Part shown: one piece after another, positions 1-12,039 of the stretch
Position numbering within the stretch: the first letter of the stretch is position 1
Layout of the letters: each line of letters starts with the position of its first letter
Source: Epiperipatus broadwayi
Taxonomy: Eukaryota; Onychophora; Udeonychophora; Euonychophora; Peripatidae
NCBI GenBank assembly: GCA_028023455.1
Contig: JAQFVV010006231.1
Location: 4,168,036 to 4,232,035, forward strand
Length of the DNA stretch: 64,000 nucleotides
Direction: 5' to 3'
Program-made: the position numbers and the translations under genes
The notes under the pieces: generated by a model
What the model was told of the DNA's origin: nothing
Seen by the model: only the letters and a program-made list of their open reading frames with translations
Database searches by the model: none

Positions 1-1949
1 GTCTTAAAGGCATTTTATGTCATGTAATAAATTAATAAAGATATCCAAGTTAGACTTTATTTCAATACTTTAAATTTTATTTTACACTATTTTTAAACAA
101 TTTTATGTAAAAAAGAGAGGAAGGGGGTTCTTCTAATGTGAAGTCATCTTTGCTATAAAAATTAATGTCAGATATCTTAGAAATCAGTGAAACAGTGAAT
201 ACCTTGATTGACTTGGCAGATGTCACATTATTCAAACGCATACATATATATAAAAAAAAAATTTATTAAAAACGAATGTGGCACCAATGTAACAAATTAA
301 CAACAGCTTAATAATGACCATAATTTAATTAGGTAACAAAAAAGTTAAGTTATTTTTGGCTCATTGCAAATGCAACATTTAAATACAAATGACAAAAATA
401 CAATTAAGAAATATTCTGCAATAGCAAACTCCTTTTCTAATATTTATCCAACTCAAATCAATAGCTGCATCTATTTCATTCATACAAAGAAGGCTATGCC
501 TTAAGGATAATTGATTACTTTTTAATTGAAGAAAAGCAAGCTATGTTTAATATCTTAAATTTATATATCATATTATTAATAAAAATTACAATAAATTCAT
601 TTCTAGTATTTTATTTTATTGGTTAGATTTAATATCTCATGAGTAAAAATTTCTTTCCCTCACACTATTGTTAAAACAAATACCAATTAAAAATATTTAT
701 TCGTTATAGAAACATATTTTTATTATAAATTATTAATAAAATCATACAAAACATAATTATTTGTACATATTTATCTTATTTCTTATATAAAATAGTATAT
801 TAATCAAACAAGCTTTCCCTTTTATTGAATCTGATCTGCAAATTTTATGCATAACATAAAATTGTACTTAATAAGTGATTACAGCTAGCTATAGCTGGTA
901 CTTCTTAAATATTTATTCAATGTTAGCATTTATCAATGAAGATTCCTTAAGAGCTTTTTTGAAAAAAAAAATAGTAAGCGTGTTCTCTGACTGAAGCTAT
1001 GGGCCATAATACTTGCTCTTCCTTGGTTTTAAAGTTAGTTTTAAAGCAAAATTTATTGATTATAACAGGGAGAAAAATTACATAAATACATTTTATTTTA
1101 CTGTACAATAATTATTTGACATAACAGGATATATAACATTAATAAGTATTATAACTTATAAAGTAATTAATATATACAATTTGTATGACTATATATCAGA
1201 AAAATAAATAAATAAAAGGTTATAAGGGATCCTCATATATATAATAATGAGGAAATTAATTTAAAAATAGTCTTTTATTTTATTCTGATCAGTGTTTATA
1301 TACTCTCTCAAAAGTAACTTATTTTCAAGGAAATATAAAACCAGATATTTCAGTTTAGATGGGGAGGGGTAGGAAATAGAAAATACATCTCACTAGAGTT
1401 TAGAACTGATATATTAGTAACCAAGTGTGCTAAATGTCTAATGGGGTAATTTTTTATCTCTTTGTTTTATTGTCTCTAATTTGTTTTTAAAGATATTAAG
1501 ATATCTTCTTACTAAAAAAAAAAAAAAAAATTGTACCTTGTGCGCCATAATGCATATAGTAAAAATGTTGTACTTTTTATTTCTGCAAAAGAAAGTCTTT
1601 GGAAAAAAAACTATATAACTGAATGTACAGTAATATTCTTTTTCTGGTAAATTTTTATAATATAAACTTGAGTGTATTGGTAAGCTACTTACTACACTCA
1701 AACAATAAGTTTTTGGTTATCTTCTGCTCTGTGGCCTATTCATATATAGAATCAATTTTAAGTATGTTTCTCTTATATTTCATGAAGTATAAAGTTGGTA
1801 ATGACCACATATTTATTTTGAGTAGAAAATCAAAAAAATTTGGGCTCAAGCATCCAATATTTAAATCTATGTATTAGCTGCTTATTATTAATGCCAAGCA
1901 CTGGAGAGTCTAAATTGTAATTTGTGTTTGTGTATGTTCTCCAATAGTG
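1..1949. other. AT-rich non-coding stretch
   Basis: I see no gene, RNA gene or recognisable element here. It holds A/T runs, TATA-type simple sequence and short chance reading frames. If the minus-strand exon at 19.4-19.8 kb belongs to a gene running leftward, this is part of an intron of that gene. Confidence 0.6.
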
Positions 1950-2760
1950 TTATTTGACTCCACGAGTTATGCTAGGATTAGACATTGATTTAATAAATTC
2001 TAAGATTGTATTCAAGTAGTTTGGGTATGGAGAAAGTTTGTCTATAAGTGTTATTTTAAGAGTGAATTTTAAATATAGGAATATTCTTGTCATGGATGAT
2101 ATTCTGAATATGTGAATAAAGTATAATCTTAGTCCATTTAGATTGCTATGATACTGCATTTGCCTGAGTGAGATGCCACTATTTTTTTCCCTACAAAAGT
2201 TTTCTACATAATGAATCCTTAATATAAAGAATTTCATGAAGACTATAATCAATGTATAATACATAATTTTTGTGATAATTAGCATATTTATACATGATAC
2301 TTTTGAATATAGAGATAAGCTTTTGAAAGGAAATATATGGTGTGATCTGTTACTTGAATTAATTTGTCTTATATTTGCCCTTTGCATAACTATGTAACTC
2401 AAGTTAAAGAAAAATCCTAAATAGGTTGTAGGTTTACCCTTAACATGGAATAAGTTTGTATATGTTTTGCCTGTATATATATATCAGGCACATGTTTTAT
2501 CAAGATTGAATTCTAGTTTATAAGGGTAAATCTATTCCTGTAAAATATTAGTTAATGTATTTATTTTTTAGTTGTTAGAAAAACTGTTATTTTATCCATG
2601 TAGGCTATGTAGGCTACATTATGACCAAGTGTGGGTATACAGATGCCTGGGAGCTATTTTTCAATGTTATTAAGTAGTGGATTTATTTATGTGGTGAATA
2701 GCAATGCACTAAGTGATGATCTTTGTGGGATTGATTGATGAGGATTAATAGGAAGAGACA
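1950..2760 (-). mobile_element. L1/Tx1-type LINE reverse transcriptase remnant
   Basis: Reading the minus strand from about 2760 down, the translation gives a degraded RT core: PQRSSLSALLFTT resembles the usual QG-PLSPLLF motif, then INPLLNNIEK, then VAYIAYMDKITVFLTT, which resembles the catalytic YADD box with Asp-Asp changed to Asp-Lys. An open frame of 150 codons follows (2402-1950). It contains LSLYSKVSCINMLIITKIMY, the conserved thumb-region pattern of L1-like ORF2 proteins (LSL-GKV-IN-LILSK-WY), and then GISLRQMQYHSNLNGLRL, like the GGLGL block. Stops and frameshifts interrupt the RT core, so the copy is dead. The 5' part and the 3' end were not located. The assignment to L1/Tx1 rather than another LINE clade rests on the thumb pattern. 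Confidence 0.6.
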
Positions 2761-4159
2761 TTTTCTCAATTTAGAGTTATATATATTTCTTTATTTATTA
2801 GTATGTTTGTGAGCAAATATAATATTGATTTTGGAATTATTTAGTCCATTATTTTTATGAGCTTGTCAATAGGCTGCTTGCCCTGTTGATAAGTCCTTTT
2901 TAGCAAATTGTACCTGCAATAACAAAGGCATGTGTTTCAATTTTAGTTTTTTATTACTATTTCGAGTAATTTAATACCTAATGGCCATATGGATATAGGC
3001 CTTATGTTTTGCATTGTACAGAGTGAAGTTTATTCTACATGAATGGGACTATTGCTACTGCGTATATATCTCAAATATATATCCCTTTTGACAGAAAATT
3101 AGCCATATCAGAAATGTAAGTAGAAGTGAATTGATTTAAATGTGCAAAAACAAATTTAGGTATACCTAGTGGTCCTGAATGGCATGAATCTGGCATCTTT
3201 TCCAAACTTTGTTTAAAATCTTATTTGAATACTCATGAATCATTTGGTATTCCAAATTAATTAAAGGATGGTTTAAATACTATCTCATTTTGAAGTATTT
3301 TCTTAAAGTGGGTGTAGATTGTTGTTAGTATACTATCACTGGATTTAAAAATTTGCTCTTTACATCAATAAGATATATGTAAAACAATAATGATGAGGTA
3401 TTAAGTTTGCAAAGCAAATATATAAAGCAAAATTAAAGAGTCTCCCAAACCTTATATAATATTAAATAAATCACTCACAAGTTCAGATTTATTATCAATA
3501 ATAGATTATCATTAGATTAGGCAATAACTTGAAAACCAAATTGGTAAAAAGAAAGAAAGAAAGAAATATGCATAAATTACCGAAACCCACCACAATCCAC
3601 TAATCATCCTGCATTGGTTAGTAAATGGATATTAAGTTATAATTAATTAGAGAGTAAAATGTTCAAAAATTAATCTGGATTGATTAGATGATTGTGCTAT
3701 ACACTCACTGTAAAAACAAAATTATAAGTAATATGTTAAGGTTATTCACCATTGATGTTGAAATATCCTGTGGATGGCAATTAATAATTAATCTTTATTC
3801 TTTTAAATGTCTTATCTTTGTAAAAATTAAAACACAGATTTCAAAATTAAAGGTATGAAAGTGTATAACAGGCAGTTCTCTCTGTAAAGAAGTCTAAAAT
3901 AAACTTCAATTATGATCGAGTTGTATATATAATTTACTGCTATCAGATTTTCTGAAGTATATAACTAATTTTAACTTTATATTGTATATACATAAAACAG
4001 AATTTTAGATTTATTCTGTAAAAAATTGGAAATAAAGTAACTTTCAAAAAGAATTTAAAAAACCAAAGAGGTTAATCGCTAAGAAGATAATGTTAAGTTT
4101 AAAAAATGAAAGTTATTGGGTAAAAAGTTTCATTCAGATTTCTGAATGAAATTTTACTC
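2761..4159. other. Non-coding, possibly 5' continuation of LINE remnant
   Basis: The minus strand of the first part may hold more of the L1/Tx1-like element, but I could not align any motif. A (GAAA)n tract lies at 3551-3566. Nothing else is recognised. Confidence 0.45.
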
Positions 4160-4245
4160 TATGTGGTTTAGTACAGTGGTAGAGTGATTGGCTTAAGAAA
4201 TAAATATTTCTAGAGTAAACCTCTCAACCTGTCAATTCCAGTGCT
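4160..4245 (+). repeat. tRNA-derived SINE remnant
   Basis: At 4165-4186 the sequence has a pol III box-A-like block, TAGTACAGTGGTAGAGTG, as in a tRNA D-arm. A weaker box-B-like block, CTGTCAATTCC, follows about 60 bases later. The spacing is longer than in a tRNA and no cloverleaf closes, so this is a SINE head or a tRNA relic, not a functional tRNA. Confidence 0.4.
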
Positions 4246-4791
4246 CAAATATTTTAAAATTTCTGATCAATTAAACATTCATATTCTGGGAAAAGAAAGA
4301 TTAAATAAAAAACTATTAATGTAATAATTATCTCAGCTGTAAGAAGGATAATTTCTCATTACTTTATCATTGAAATAATTATTGTAAGCATAAGCTATCA
4401 AGAAACATCAGATAGTGATGCCAATATATCCTCTGGCTAGTTTCTAGATATTAGCTTTCATCACTAAATAACAAAGTACATGCACCTTCCATCAATTTTT
4501 GACATCACTAAAATATAGTTGCTGATTAAATGTCAAATTTATATAGTTGCAAGAAAATTAACTTGGATTCCAAACTTAAGGGTGTTTCAAAGCTTCAAAT
4601 CATAAAGAAGTATGATTTGTAGGTTTGTAAATACAATCCAATGTTGCTACTGATGAAAATCAATAATCATAACTTATGACAGATGATTCTAGAGTAAAAT
4701 GATAAAAAGCTTACTACTCTTCTTAATACCAATTTAATAATTTCTAATGATTGAACAAGAAAATTTAAATAAATAAATATCAGTATGTTTG

Positions 4792-4935
4792 TATATCAAT
4801 ATAAACTTCATTAACACTCCTTTAACACTTTAAGCAAACAATCTTTATTTATTTATAACAGTTCCGACTGTCCTAGCAGTCTTCTTCAGATCTTAAACAT
4901 TTCCTAGTACCTCCACCTTTCCTCCATTTTTCTTT
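4792..4935 (-). repeat. Copy 1 of a 3'-terminal element repeat
   Basis: This block recurs at 5151-5295 in the same orientation, about 360 bases away, with a few substitutions and a small deletion. Read on the minus strand it runs from the end of a short coding frame, through its stop codon, into a tail ending in TTTAAG/TGTTAA-type sequence. It looks like the 3' end of a dispersed transposon, duplicated in tandem or inserted twice. Confidence 0.7.
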
Positions 4936-5067
4936 TTCAGTAACTCTTACCATTCTCGAAACTTTCTCCCCTTCTACCACTTTAATATATTCTAAATACA
5001 TTTTAACATTGTTAATGTCTTCCATTCTAGTTGTATATCCACAATATTCATAAATTTCTTTAGCCTG
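4873..5067 (-). pseudogene. C-terminal fragment of an unrecognised element protein
   Basis: The minus strand is open for 64 codons before a TAG at 4875-4873. The translation includes EIYEYCGYTTRMEDINNVKM, then a Lys/Arg/Glu-rich stretch with VTEKEKWRKGGG and a terminal LRSEEDC. Upstream of 5067 the frame breaks by one base (DDTPNN lies in the neighbouring frame) and stops appear. The second copy at 5.2 kb keeps the same ending (EKEKWRKGGG, LRSEEDC, stop), so the frame was protein-coding in the source element. I do not recognise the family. The basic, charged tail suggests the C-terminus of a retroelement polyprotein or transposase, but that is inference. Confidence 0.5.
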
Positions 5068-5150
5068 TTATTATTTGGTGTATCATCTTATATTTCATAT
5101 ATAACTCTTATCTACTTCTTTTTCCTTCTATATTTTACTTATTTTTATAT

Positions 5151-5295
5151 TTCAATATAAACTTCATTAACACTCCTTTAACACTTTAAGCAAACAATAA
5201 TTTATAACAGTTTCGACTGTTCTAGCAGTCTTCTTCAGATCTTAAACTTTTCCTACTACCTCCACCTTTTCTCCATTTTTCTTTTTCAGTAACCC
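5151..5295 (-). repeat. Copy 2 of the same 3'-terminal repeat
   Basis: This matches 4792-4935 in direct orientation. It also ends the reading frame with LRSEEDC and a stop. It lacks about ten bases of the TTTATTTA stretch present in copy 1. The coding part is cut off beyond about 5300. Confidence 0.7.
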
Positions 5296-5299
5296 TTTT

Positions 5300-8200
5300 T
5301 TTGTGTGTGTATATAATTGAAATAAATATTTACAGGAATTAATTTGCATATATAACTTGAGAAAATAAATATTGGTGAAAATCTAAATACAAATGTAAAA
5401 GTAAAAAGTGAACACAATAAAATCATCAAAGCCCAAAAAAATGTAAGCACCAAAATAGCAATAAATTTATGCTAATAAGTGACTTATTAAAAAACAATAA
5501 TTTGTTATGCATAATCATTAATACAAGATCTGAAATTTCATTCATAAATCAACTTCCTGAAGATATAACTTTTACAATGTTTTGTTTTTTCAATTTGGCT
5601 AATTGAACAGATTTGTTATGCACAACTTATCACAATGTTTGAACATTAATCAATCACTTCAATGATTAATCATATGATTTATATATATCTAAGTGGTAAA
5701 AATACATTAATGTTGAATGGACTTTCCCAAAATTAACATTTTCTAGGGCCAAAAAAATTCATTTTCCTACTGGACTAGACTATTATACAATATATTTTAC
5801 ATTAGCAGCAAATTCTGTTATAAAATTAACTTTCAAGAACAAATGAGTGGAATAAATATACAATATATTTTAATCCAAATAATTTTCAAAATTAGAAAAT
5901 TCTATCACATGTAATCAATAACATTTCATATTCATTATTTAGCACTCAAAATATAATCATTTAATCTATCAAGTCAATTAGTCTCCATATATTACTTACT
6001 TGATATATAATCATTTAATCTACTACGTCAATCAATCTCCAAATTTTGTTCATTTTTTTTACTACTTTATTCGTAATATTAGATGTGAAGTTTATTTACT
6101 CACAAATTATTTATTTATTGGTTTAAAAAAATATATGGTTTTATTAACAGTACGCTTTGGACAATTTCTTCTAAGGCAAAATAAGATGGGTTTAATTCAA
6201 AAAAATTTCAAATTAATAATAATTATTTTACAATTGTTCTCAAACAATATTTTATTAAAATCAGAAGAATTGACCAAGTATAAGTCAGAATTTTTTTTTT
6301 GCCTGTGATAAATATAATTAGGAGCAGAATTTTAATATTTCACGTAAAAAAATTTTTTTTTTTTTTGGAACTAATTTTCTGTTATCAGTAGCTTGCATTA
6401 AAAGCAAAACTAGACCCATTTATTGTAAGTTTCTCTAGTTAAATGGTGGTGCTCCAAAAGACTGATTAATGCAAATATAAAGAAAATAATGGAACAATTT
6501 TTATTTCATTGACCTTTCTTAAAAAAATTATTGTACCATAATCTATTCACTAACTAGATCTGCAACATTCTATTAATAAACATTATTTCAAAGATTTCTT
6601 TCCTTTTATTAGAATCATTATCTTTCTAATCTTTACTCTTTTGTTTCTAAAATGTTCTTTTGTTTTCAATCCAACATGGAAAAAATATAAATCAGTTTCT
6701 CAATAAACTTGGAAAAGAATAAAAATACTGACCACTCTCATGTATCTGCAGATATTTATAAAATTCCTTGGACTTTGGTCTCTTTTTCAGTGCCACTGTA
6801 GATTTATGACATTTTTATTTTGTTTATTATCACAACTTATAGTTCTTTTAGAGACTACTACTACTTCTCAAACTACTTTTCATCATATATTGTAATTAAC
6901 TTAATTTTCTTTTATTTTTAATTATTTGTATGATCTTAAATTAGGTATTTACCTATAATGTCCAATTCTAGAACAAAAATTATAAAATCTATATCTTTAC
7001 CTTTTATAATAAAATTTAACTTCTAACTTGATATAAATTGTTTTCTGATCAATAAACAAATGCTTTAAAAATAAATAATAGTGCTGCATATAAATCCTCA
7101 AGATAATTTCTAATCATTGGCTTTCACCAATGAAGACCATAGAATTTGCATGAAAATAGCCATCTTTCATTTTTTTATGCAATTCTAACTAATAATCTAA
7201 AATTCATATATTCTAAGATATTGAATCCAAACTAATTTACTTTATAATTATATAAATATGGCATTAAGCCAACAATTATACCTTTTGGTGTTAAATGTTA
7301 TATTATGAGCAACTTTGATCTTCTGGTAAGGATGGTATATATTAAACAATGCATCACATGACTTTCTCTGCTTATGTCAACATCTACATCAGAAATTATA
7401 ATTCACTCTATTTATTCCAGTGTCCACTGATGATTACTCACATTTACAATAGATGGCTTTAGATTTAAATAAATAGTGAATTCTTCTTTTAATGCAGATT
7501 TTGAAAGCAAGCAAAAAAAAAAAAATCATACAACTTATGATTTATCTAAACAATTAAAATGCTTCTTTTGAAATTGCAATAAAATGCACATACAAAAATC
7601 TATTAACAATATTGAGTTCCTGCATCTTTTATCATTATTGTCAATTATCTCAACAAAAAAGAAAAAAAAGCAAACTATGAATTTAATTAATGTCTATAGA
7701 GCAATGGTGAAGGCTATATAATATATCAATCTTTTTTTTTTTTTTTTTGATAATCAATGCATGAATTCTCACTGAGCAATCCTTCAAATAATAGTTTGAT
7801 GTCCATTTAGCAACTAATACTAGACAACTAGCTAAAAAGAAATCTTGAGTTTATTCCTTGAGCAATCTAAAAGCTCATAAATGCATATTGAAGTCCAACT
7901 ATGGGCATAACAGAATATCCAATACCAAGAGATAGTTCAATTATAATCATAAAAATATTTATAACACAAATTATTAAGTTTGACAAATTAAAATAAATCT
8001 GTGTGTGCAGATAAATGCTCATTATGTTAATCATTCTCACCAAGTCTTTTATATACAATAGCATAAAATATTTTTTTGCATATTGAAAGTTTTGCTGCCT
8101 CAAAAATCATTTGTCACAAATGCATATATATAACAAAATTATTCTTAAAACATGATTTACAAACTACTTTGCATTTACAATAATTTTTAACTGTAACAAT

Positions 8201-8980
8201 GACACACATCTTTATGAATATATAGATAAAAATTATAAAATTCTTTTCATTTTCAGATTCATGCTTTTTTAAATATATATATATATAAGAAATCATTATA
8301 ATTTAATAAACTAAAAAAAAAAAATCTCATGTCAAACTATTTTTTCCCCCTTTAAAGAGAAAAAAAAAGTTCAATAAATGTACTTTGTAAGCTTTGAACA
8401 AGAGGGAGAGATCCTGCAAAATGTAATAAAATTCTTACATTTTACCAATTGCAGATAACTGAGTGGAATTAAATTTGATTTAACTTAAATTAGAATGGCT
8501 TTTTTTCTCTCTCAGAAATGTCCATAAATTTTTTTGAGTACACATATGAAAAGATGTTCTGAAAATAATGTCCATTTAATCACATTTAGATTTAATAAGA
8601 TATTTTTAATGAAAATTAGTATGAATATACTCATATTCATAAATTCAGTTAACAGAAATTGTGTTTTTTTACACTTGAATAAATAATGGATATTCAGCTA
8701 TAAAAGGAAAAATAAATCCATAATCAATATCAGAATGTAGATGAAGAGGTATTTGAATAACAAAATAATCAAAGAATAAATGAAGCATGTGAATTCTATT
8801 GGATGAGGTAATTATAAATGAATGGCATATGATCATCTGCCAAATTTGTTTAGCAAGAATCTATAATACTAATCTCAAATACTTAAAATAATAAATTCTA
8901 TATTAATTACCAACACAAAACTGGGTGAAGGTAAATATACTTTTTATGAGCTAGACTTAAAAAATTATAAATATATCAAA
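5300..8980. other. AT-rich non-coding stretch
   Basis: No gene or element was identified. The longest open frame (102 codons, plus strand, 6000-6308) has no conserved motif and a composition like the surrounding DNA. Poly-A/T runs occur near 6350, 7510, 7740 and 8310. Confidence 0.6.
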
Positions 8981-9029
8981 TAACTTCAACACATTCTTTT
9001 AAATCATATAAATAAATAATAAAAGACAA

Positions 9030-9235
9030 TTGCCCTCCAAGATGTTCAGCACACATCAGTTGGTCTAGGTTACCATCCCTCATATATATCTATAAGTGTC
9101 AAACTCACTCCACCCACAACTTTGACATTATCCATTTCTGATTAATACAGTAAGGATTATCACTAATCATTTACTAAACTAGAGATTGTCTCTAGAACAG
9201 ATATAAACTTTAAACCTAAAAAATAAAATTCCTTA
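9030..9235. repeat. Dispersed repeat, related to blocks at 45.5 and 55.5 kb
   Basis: The first half (CATCAGTTGGTCTAGGTTAC and on) matches the interior of the foldback element at 55554-55605. The second half (GGATTATCACTAATCATTTA and on to ATATAAACTTTAAA) matches 45580-45655. I judged both by eye as roughly three-quarters identical. It is a diverged, partial copy of a non-autonomous element family. Confidence 0.5.
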
Positions 9236-9239
9236 TAAT

Positions 9240-10387
9240 ATGTGATTAAAATTATTAAAACAACAATGATTTTTATAGGCCAATTGATCAAGTAAAAATA
9301 GCTGAACAGATTTTTTTTAAAATAAGTAAAAATCTCTCTCAGGCAATATTACATTTGTTTTTTAAATATTAAAATTTTAACTTTAAAAAATTAAGTATTA
9401 CTTCATTAATTAAAAAAAAAAACATTCATTTTCAATGAAAAATATTAAATAAAAAAGTGAAACAAAACTTTTAATCTATGACATTCAATGTTTTTTATAA
9501 TTTATTTTTTCATTTATCAAAATATTATTATATTTTTTCTAAACTACAAAAAAAAAAAATGTACTTAAAAAATTCAACTGAGACAAAATACATATTTAGT
9601 ATAAACTTTACTTACTCTTAAAAATCAGTTTTGCTAATTACCATTTGAATAGAAATTGTATATTTCCAAAGTGAAGGGAAATATTGTTTCCTAATAATTT
9701 ATAACAATACATAAATAACTTTAACATAAACCAATATTCTAATACTAGTTCAAAATTGATATGTCAGCTAATCTCAGCTTATCTTAATCACAAAACTATG
9801 AACAGATACTTCAAATTTTCATGACTACCTGAATTTATCATTTTCGTTATAAGTCAAGATTTCTTCAAGTAGTACTTTTTATTTATCTTGAATAAATTGA
9901 TGCATACACATTTATAAAATCTTAAAAAATAATAATAATACAGTAAAGAAGTTAATAAGCCTAGACTGATATGACAGCATATCACTTACAAAAGAAAACT
10001 TTTCAACAGTACTATTAATTTATAATTTTCATTTTTTGTGAAAAATAAATGAAAAAAAAAATTTTTAACTAATTTTTCTAAACTTTTTTATGTATGTAAA
10101 TGTTATTAAAAACTAGTGGGAGTTTTATTGCAAGAAAGCTTCAAAAAATAAACTTTTAATTGCTAAATTTTTTTAAAATGCTGACAAGAATGTTACTGCA
10201 ATATAAAATTTAAATATAAAAAAACTGCTACATTTTTATTCTTTTAATTATATAGATAAGATTACAAATATAAAAATCTTTTTTAAAAACAAACATTCGA
10301 TTTTAAATGTATTAATGTCCAGTCTGTATTTCGTTTTAAATATAAATAATTAAATCACTTTTCTTATATACTTAATCAAGGCATCAT
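9240..10387. other. AT-rich non-coding stretch
   Basis: No gene or recognisable element is seen. It is dominated by A and T homopolymer runs. Confidence 0.6.
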
Positions 10388-10500
10388 CTTGTTCTTATTG
10401 TTTTATTTGCTTAGTTTTGGCTATCCAGTAGGCTTTAGAAACTCTGATGAAAATTGTTGGATGGGTATAAGTATAAGGAAATAAAACAACAATAAGAATG
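10388..10500. repeat. Short hairpin (MITE-like)
   Basis: The arm 10388-10413 (CTTGTTCTTATTGTTTTATT...) pairs with 10474-10500. One three-base insertion separates them, and a loop of about 60 bases lies between. It is probably a small foldback MITE. No clear target-site duplication is seen. Confidence 0.5.
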
Positions 10501-11340
10501 TGCTGCACTGAATAAGAATATAAAAAAGAAGTTATCATTGGTTATATTTAATAATATAAACAATGCATCTAAGTTAAAAAAGAAGATAAGAGAATAAAAA
10601 TGTACTTGGCTTTATTTTTGAGAAAAAGAGAGAGGAAGGAATTTTTTTTCTCTCTCTCTCTTATATAAAATGAAAGTTAATTATAAAACCAATTAATATC
10701 TTCATAATAATTTTTTAATTTGTTTTTTTATTAAAATATATATGTATAGTGTTTAGATATCAGAATTAGGTTTTTAATCAAAATACTTAACAATAAAAAA
10801 AAATGTTAACTTACCAATATTTGCATTTTCTATATTTTAATCATACAATTCAATCTATAGAACTAACATGTAACTAATAAAATCCAAATCCAATAAATCA
10901 ATTATCATAAATGATAAGCATTATAAATCTATTTAGTAATCAAATGAGCCTTCATTTAATGCTATCTTAAAATTATCTTTGAACTTAAAACTTCTGCTAG
11001 CTTTCCATTTTTTTACTCAAAAATGATTATAAGTTACTTCATCTAATATTAGCTTGCAGTGGCCTTATCATAATGTGTATTTCAATGAAAAACAAAAATA
11101 TCACTGAGATGATTCATTAACTAGATATAATAAATAATTATTTAATCTCTCATACATATTTAATTTTTTATTAAATGATAAATTAATAATAAATTGAAAG
11201 TATGCTAGCCTTTCTCACATGCACAATTATAACAGAGAAAGCCAATCAGATTTTAAACAGATATCTAATAAATAATCAAGCTTAGACAAGAGACAGAGAT
11301 TTTGATAGAAAAGGTTGATACCAACCTTTTCTAAACTTAA
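10501..11340. other. AT-rich non-coding stretch
   Basis: It contains a CT-rich tract near 10650 and no recognised gene or repeat. Confidence 0.6.
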
Positions 11341-11495
11341 TATACACTACTATTAAATAATTGTTTTAATTAAATCATGATTAAAATAAAAACAAACAAT
11401 TTAAGCAGAAACAAATAGATTTGCAAAAAGTTTATTAATTTTAAATATATGTGTGTTTTTAATATATGTATATAGTAAATCACATAAATATATAC
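11341..11495 (+). repeat. Direct repeat, copy 1 (155 bp)
   Basis: Starting TATACACTACTATTAAATAA, this segment is repeated at 11661-11816 with only a one-base insertion. About 165 bases of unrelated sequence lie between the copies. Such near identity in otherwise decayed DNA points to a recent local duplication. Confidence 0.9.
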
Positions 11496-11660
11496 TTTTT
11501 TTTTAAAAATGATAAATTAAGCACAAATCTGATTATTAAATTCAATGTTAATTAGTTCTGGGAGAAATATAATTTTCTCTTACAGTAATTACTGCACATC
11601 TAAATAAACAAAAAAATCAACAAATTTTTGTTTTTAAATAATTCAATGTATTAAAAAAAA

Positions 11661-11816
11661 TATACACTACTATTAAATAATTGTTTTAATTAAATCATGA
11701 TTAAAATAAAAACAAACAATTTAAGCAGAAACAAATAGATTTGCAAAAAGTTTATTAATTTTAAATATATGTGTGTTTTTAATATATGTATATAAGTAAA
11801 TCACATAAATATATAC
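11661..11816 (+). repeat. Direct repeat, copy 2 (156 bp)
   Basis: This is the second copy of the 11341-11495 segment, same orientation, offset 320 bases. The only difference I see is an extra A near the end (TATAAGTAAA against TATAGTAAA). The ends do not show the TG...CA expected of LTRs. Confidence 0.9.
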
Positions 11817-12039
11817 ATTTTTTAAAAAAATCCAAATGAAATCACATATTAAATTTGACAGTAATATAAATACTACAAATATAAATCACTTTGAAATAAA
11901 GAAAAAGGGCATGACATTGGAATTTTGTGAAGTTAAAAAAAAAGGTGACAAGATAAATGATTGAAAAATAGACATATACTACTATAAAAGCACAAATAGT
12001 GAATACATAATTTGGAGAGAAATTAATTATAAATTGCAA

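Noticed and set aside
1950-2402. 150-codon frame as a host exon
   Set aside because: Its content matches the thumb region of L1-like reverse transcriptases, and decayed RT core motifs lie just upstream on the same strand.
6000-6308. 102-codon open frame
   Set aside because: There are no conserved motifs, the composition equals the surrounding AT-rich DNA, and no splice sites or promoter are seen.
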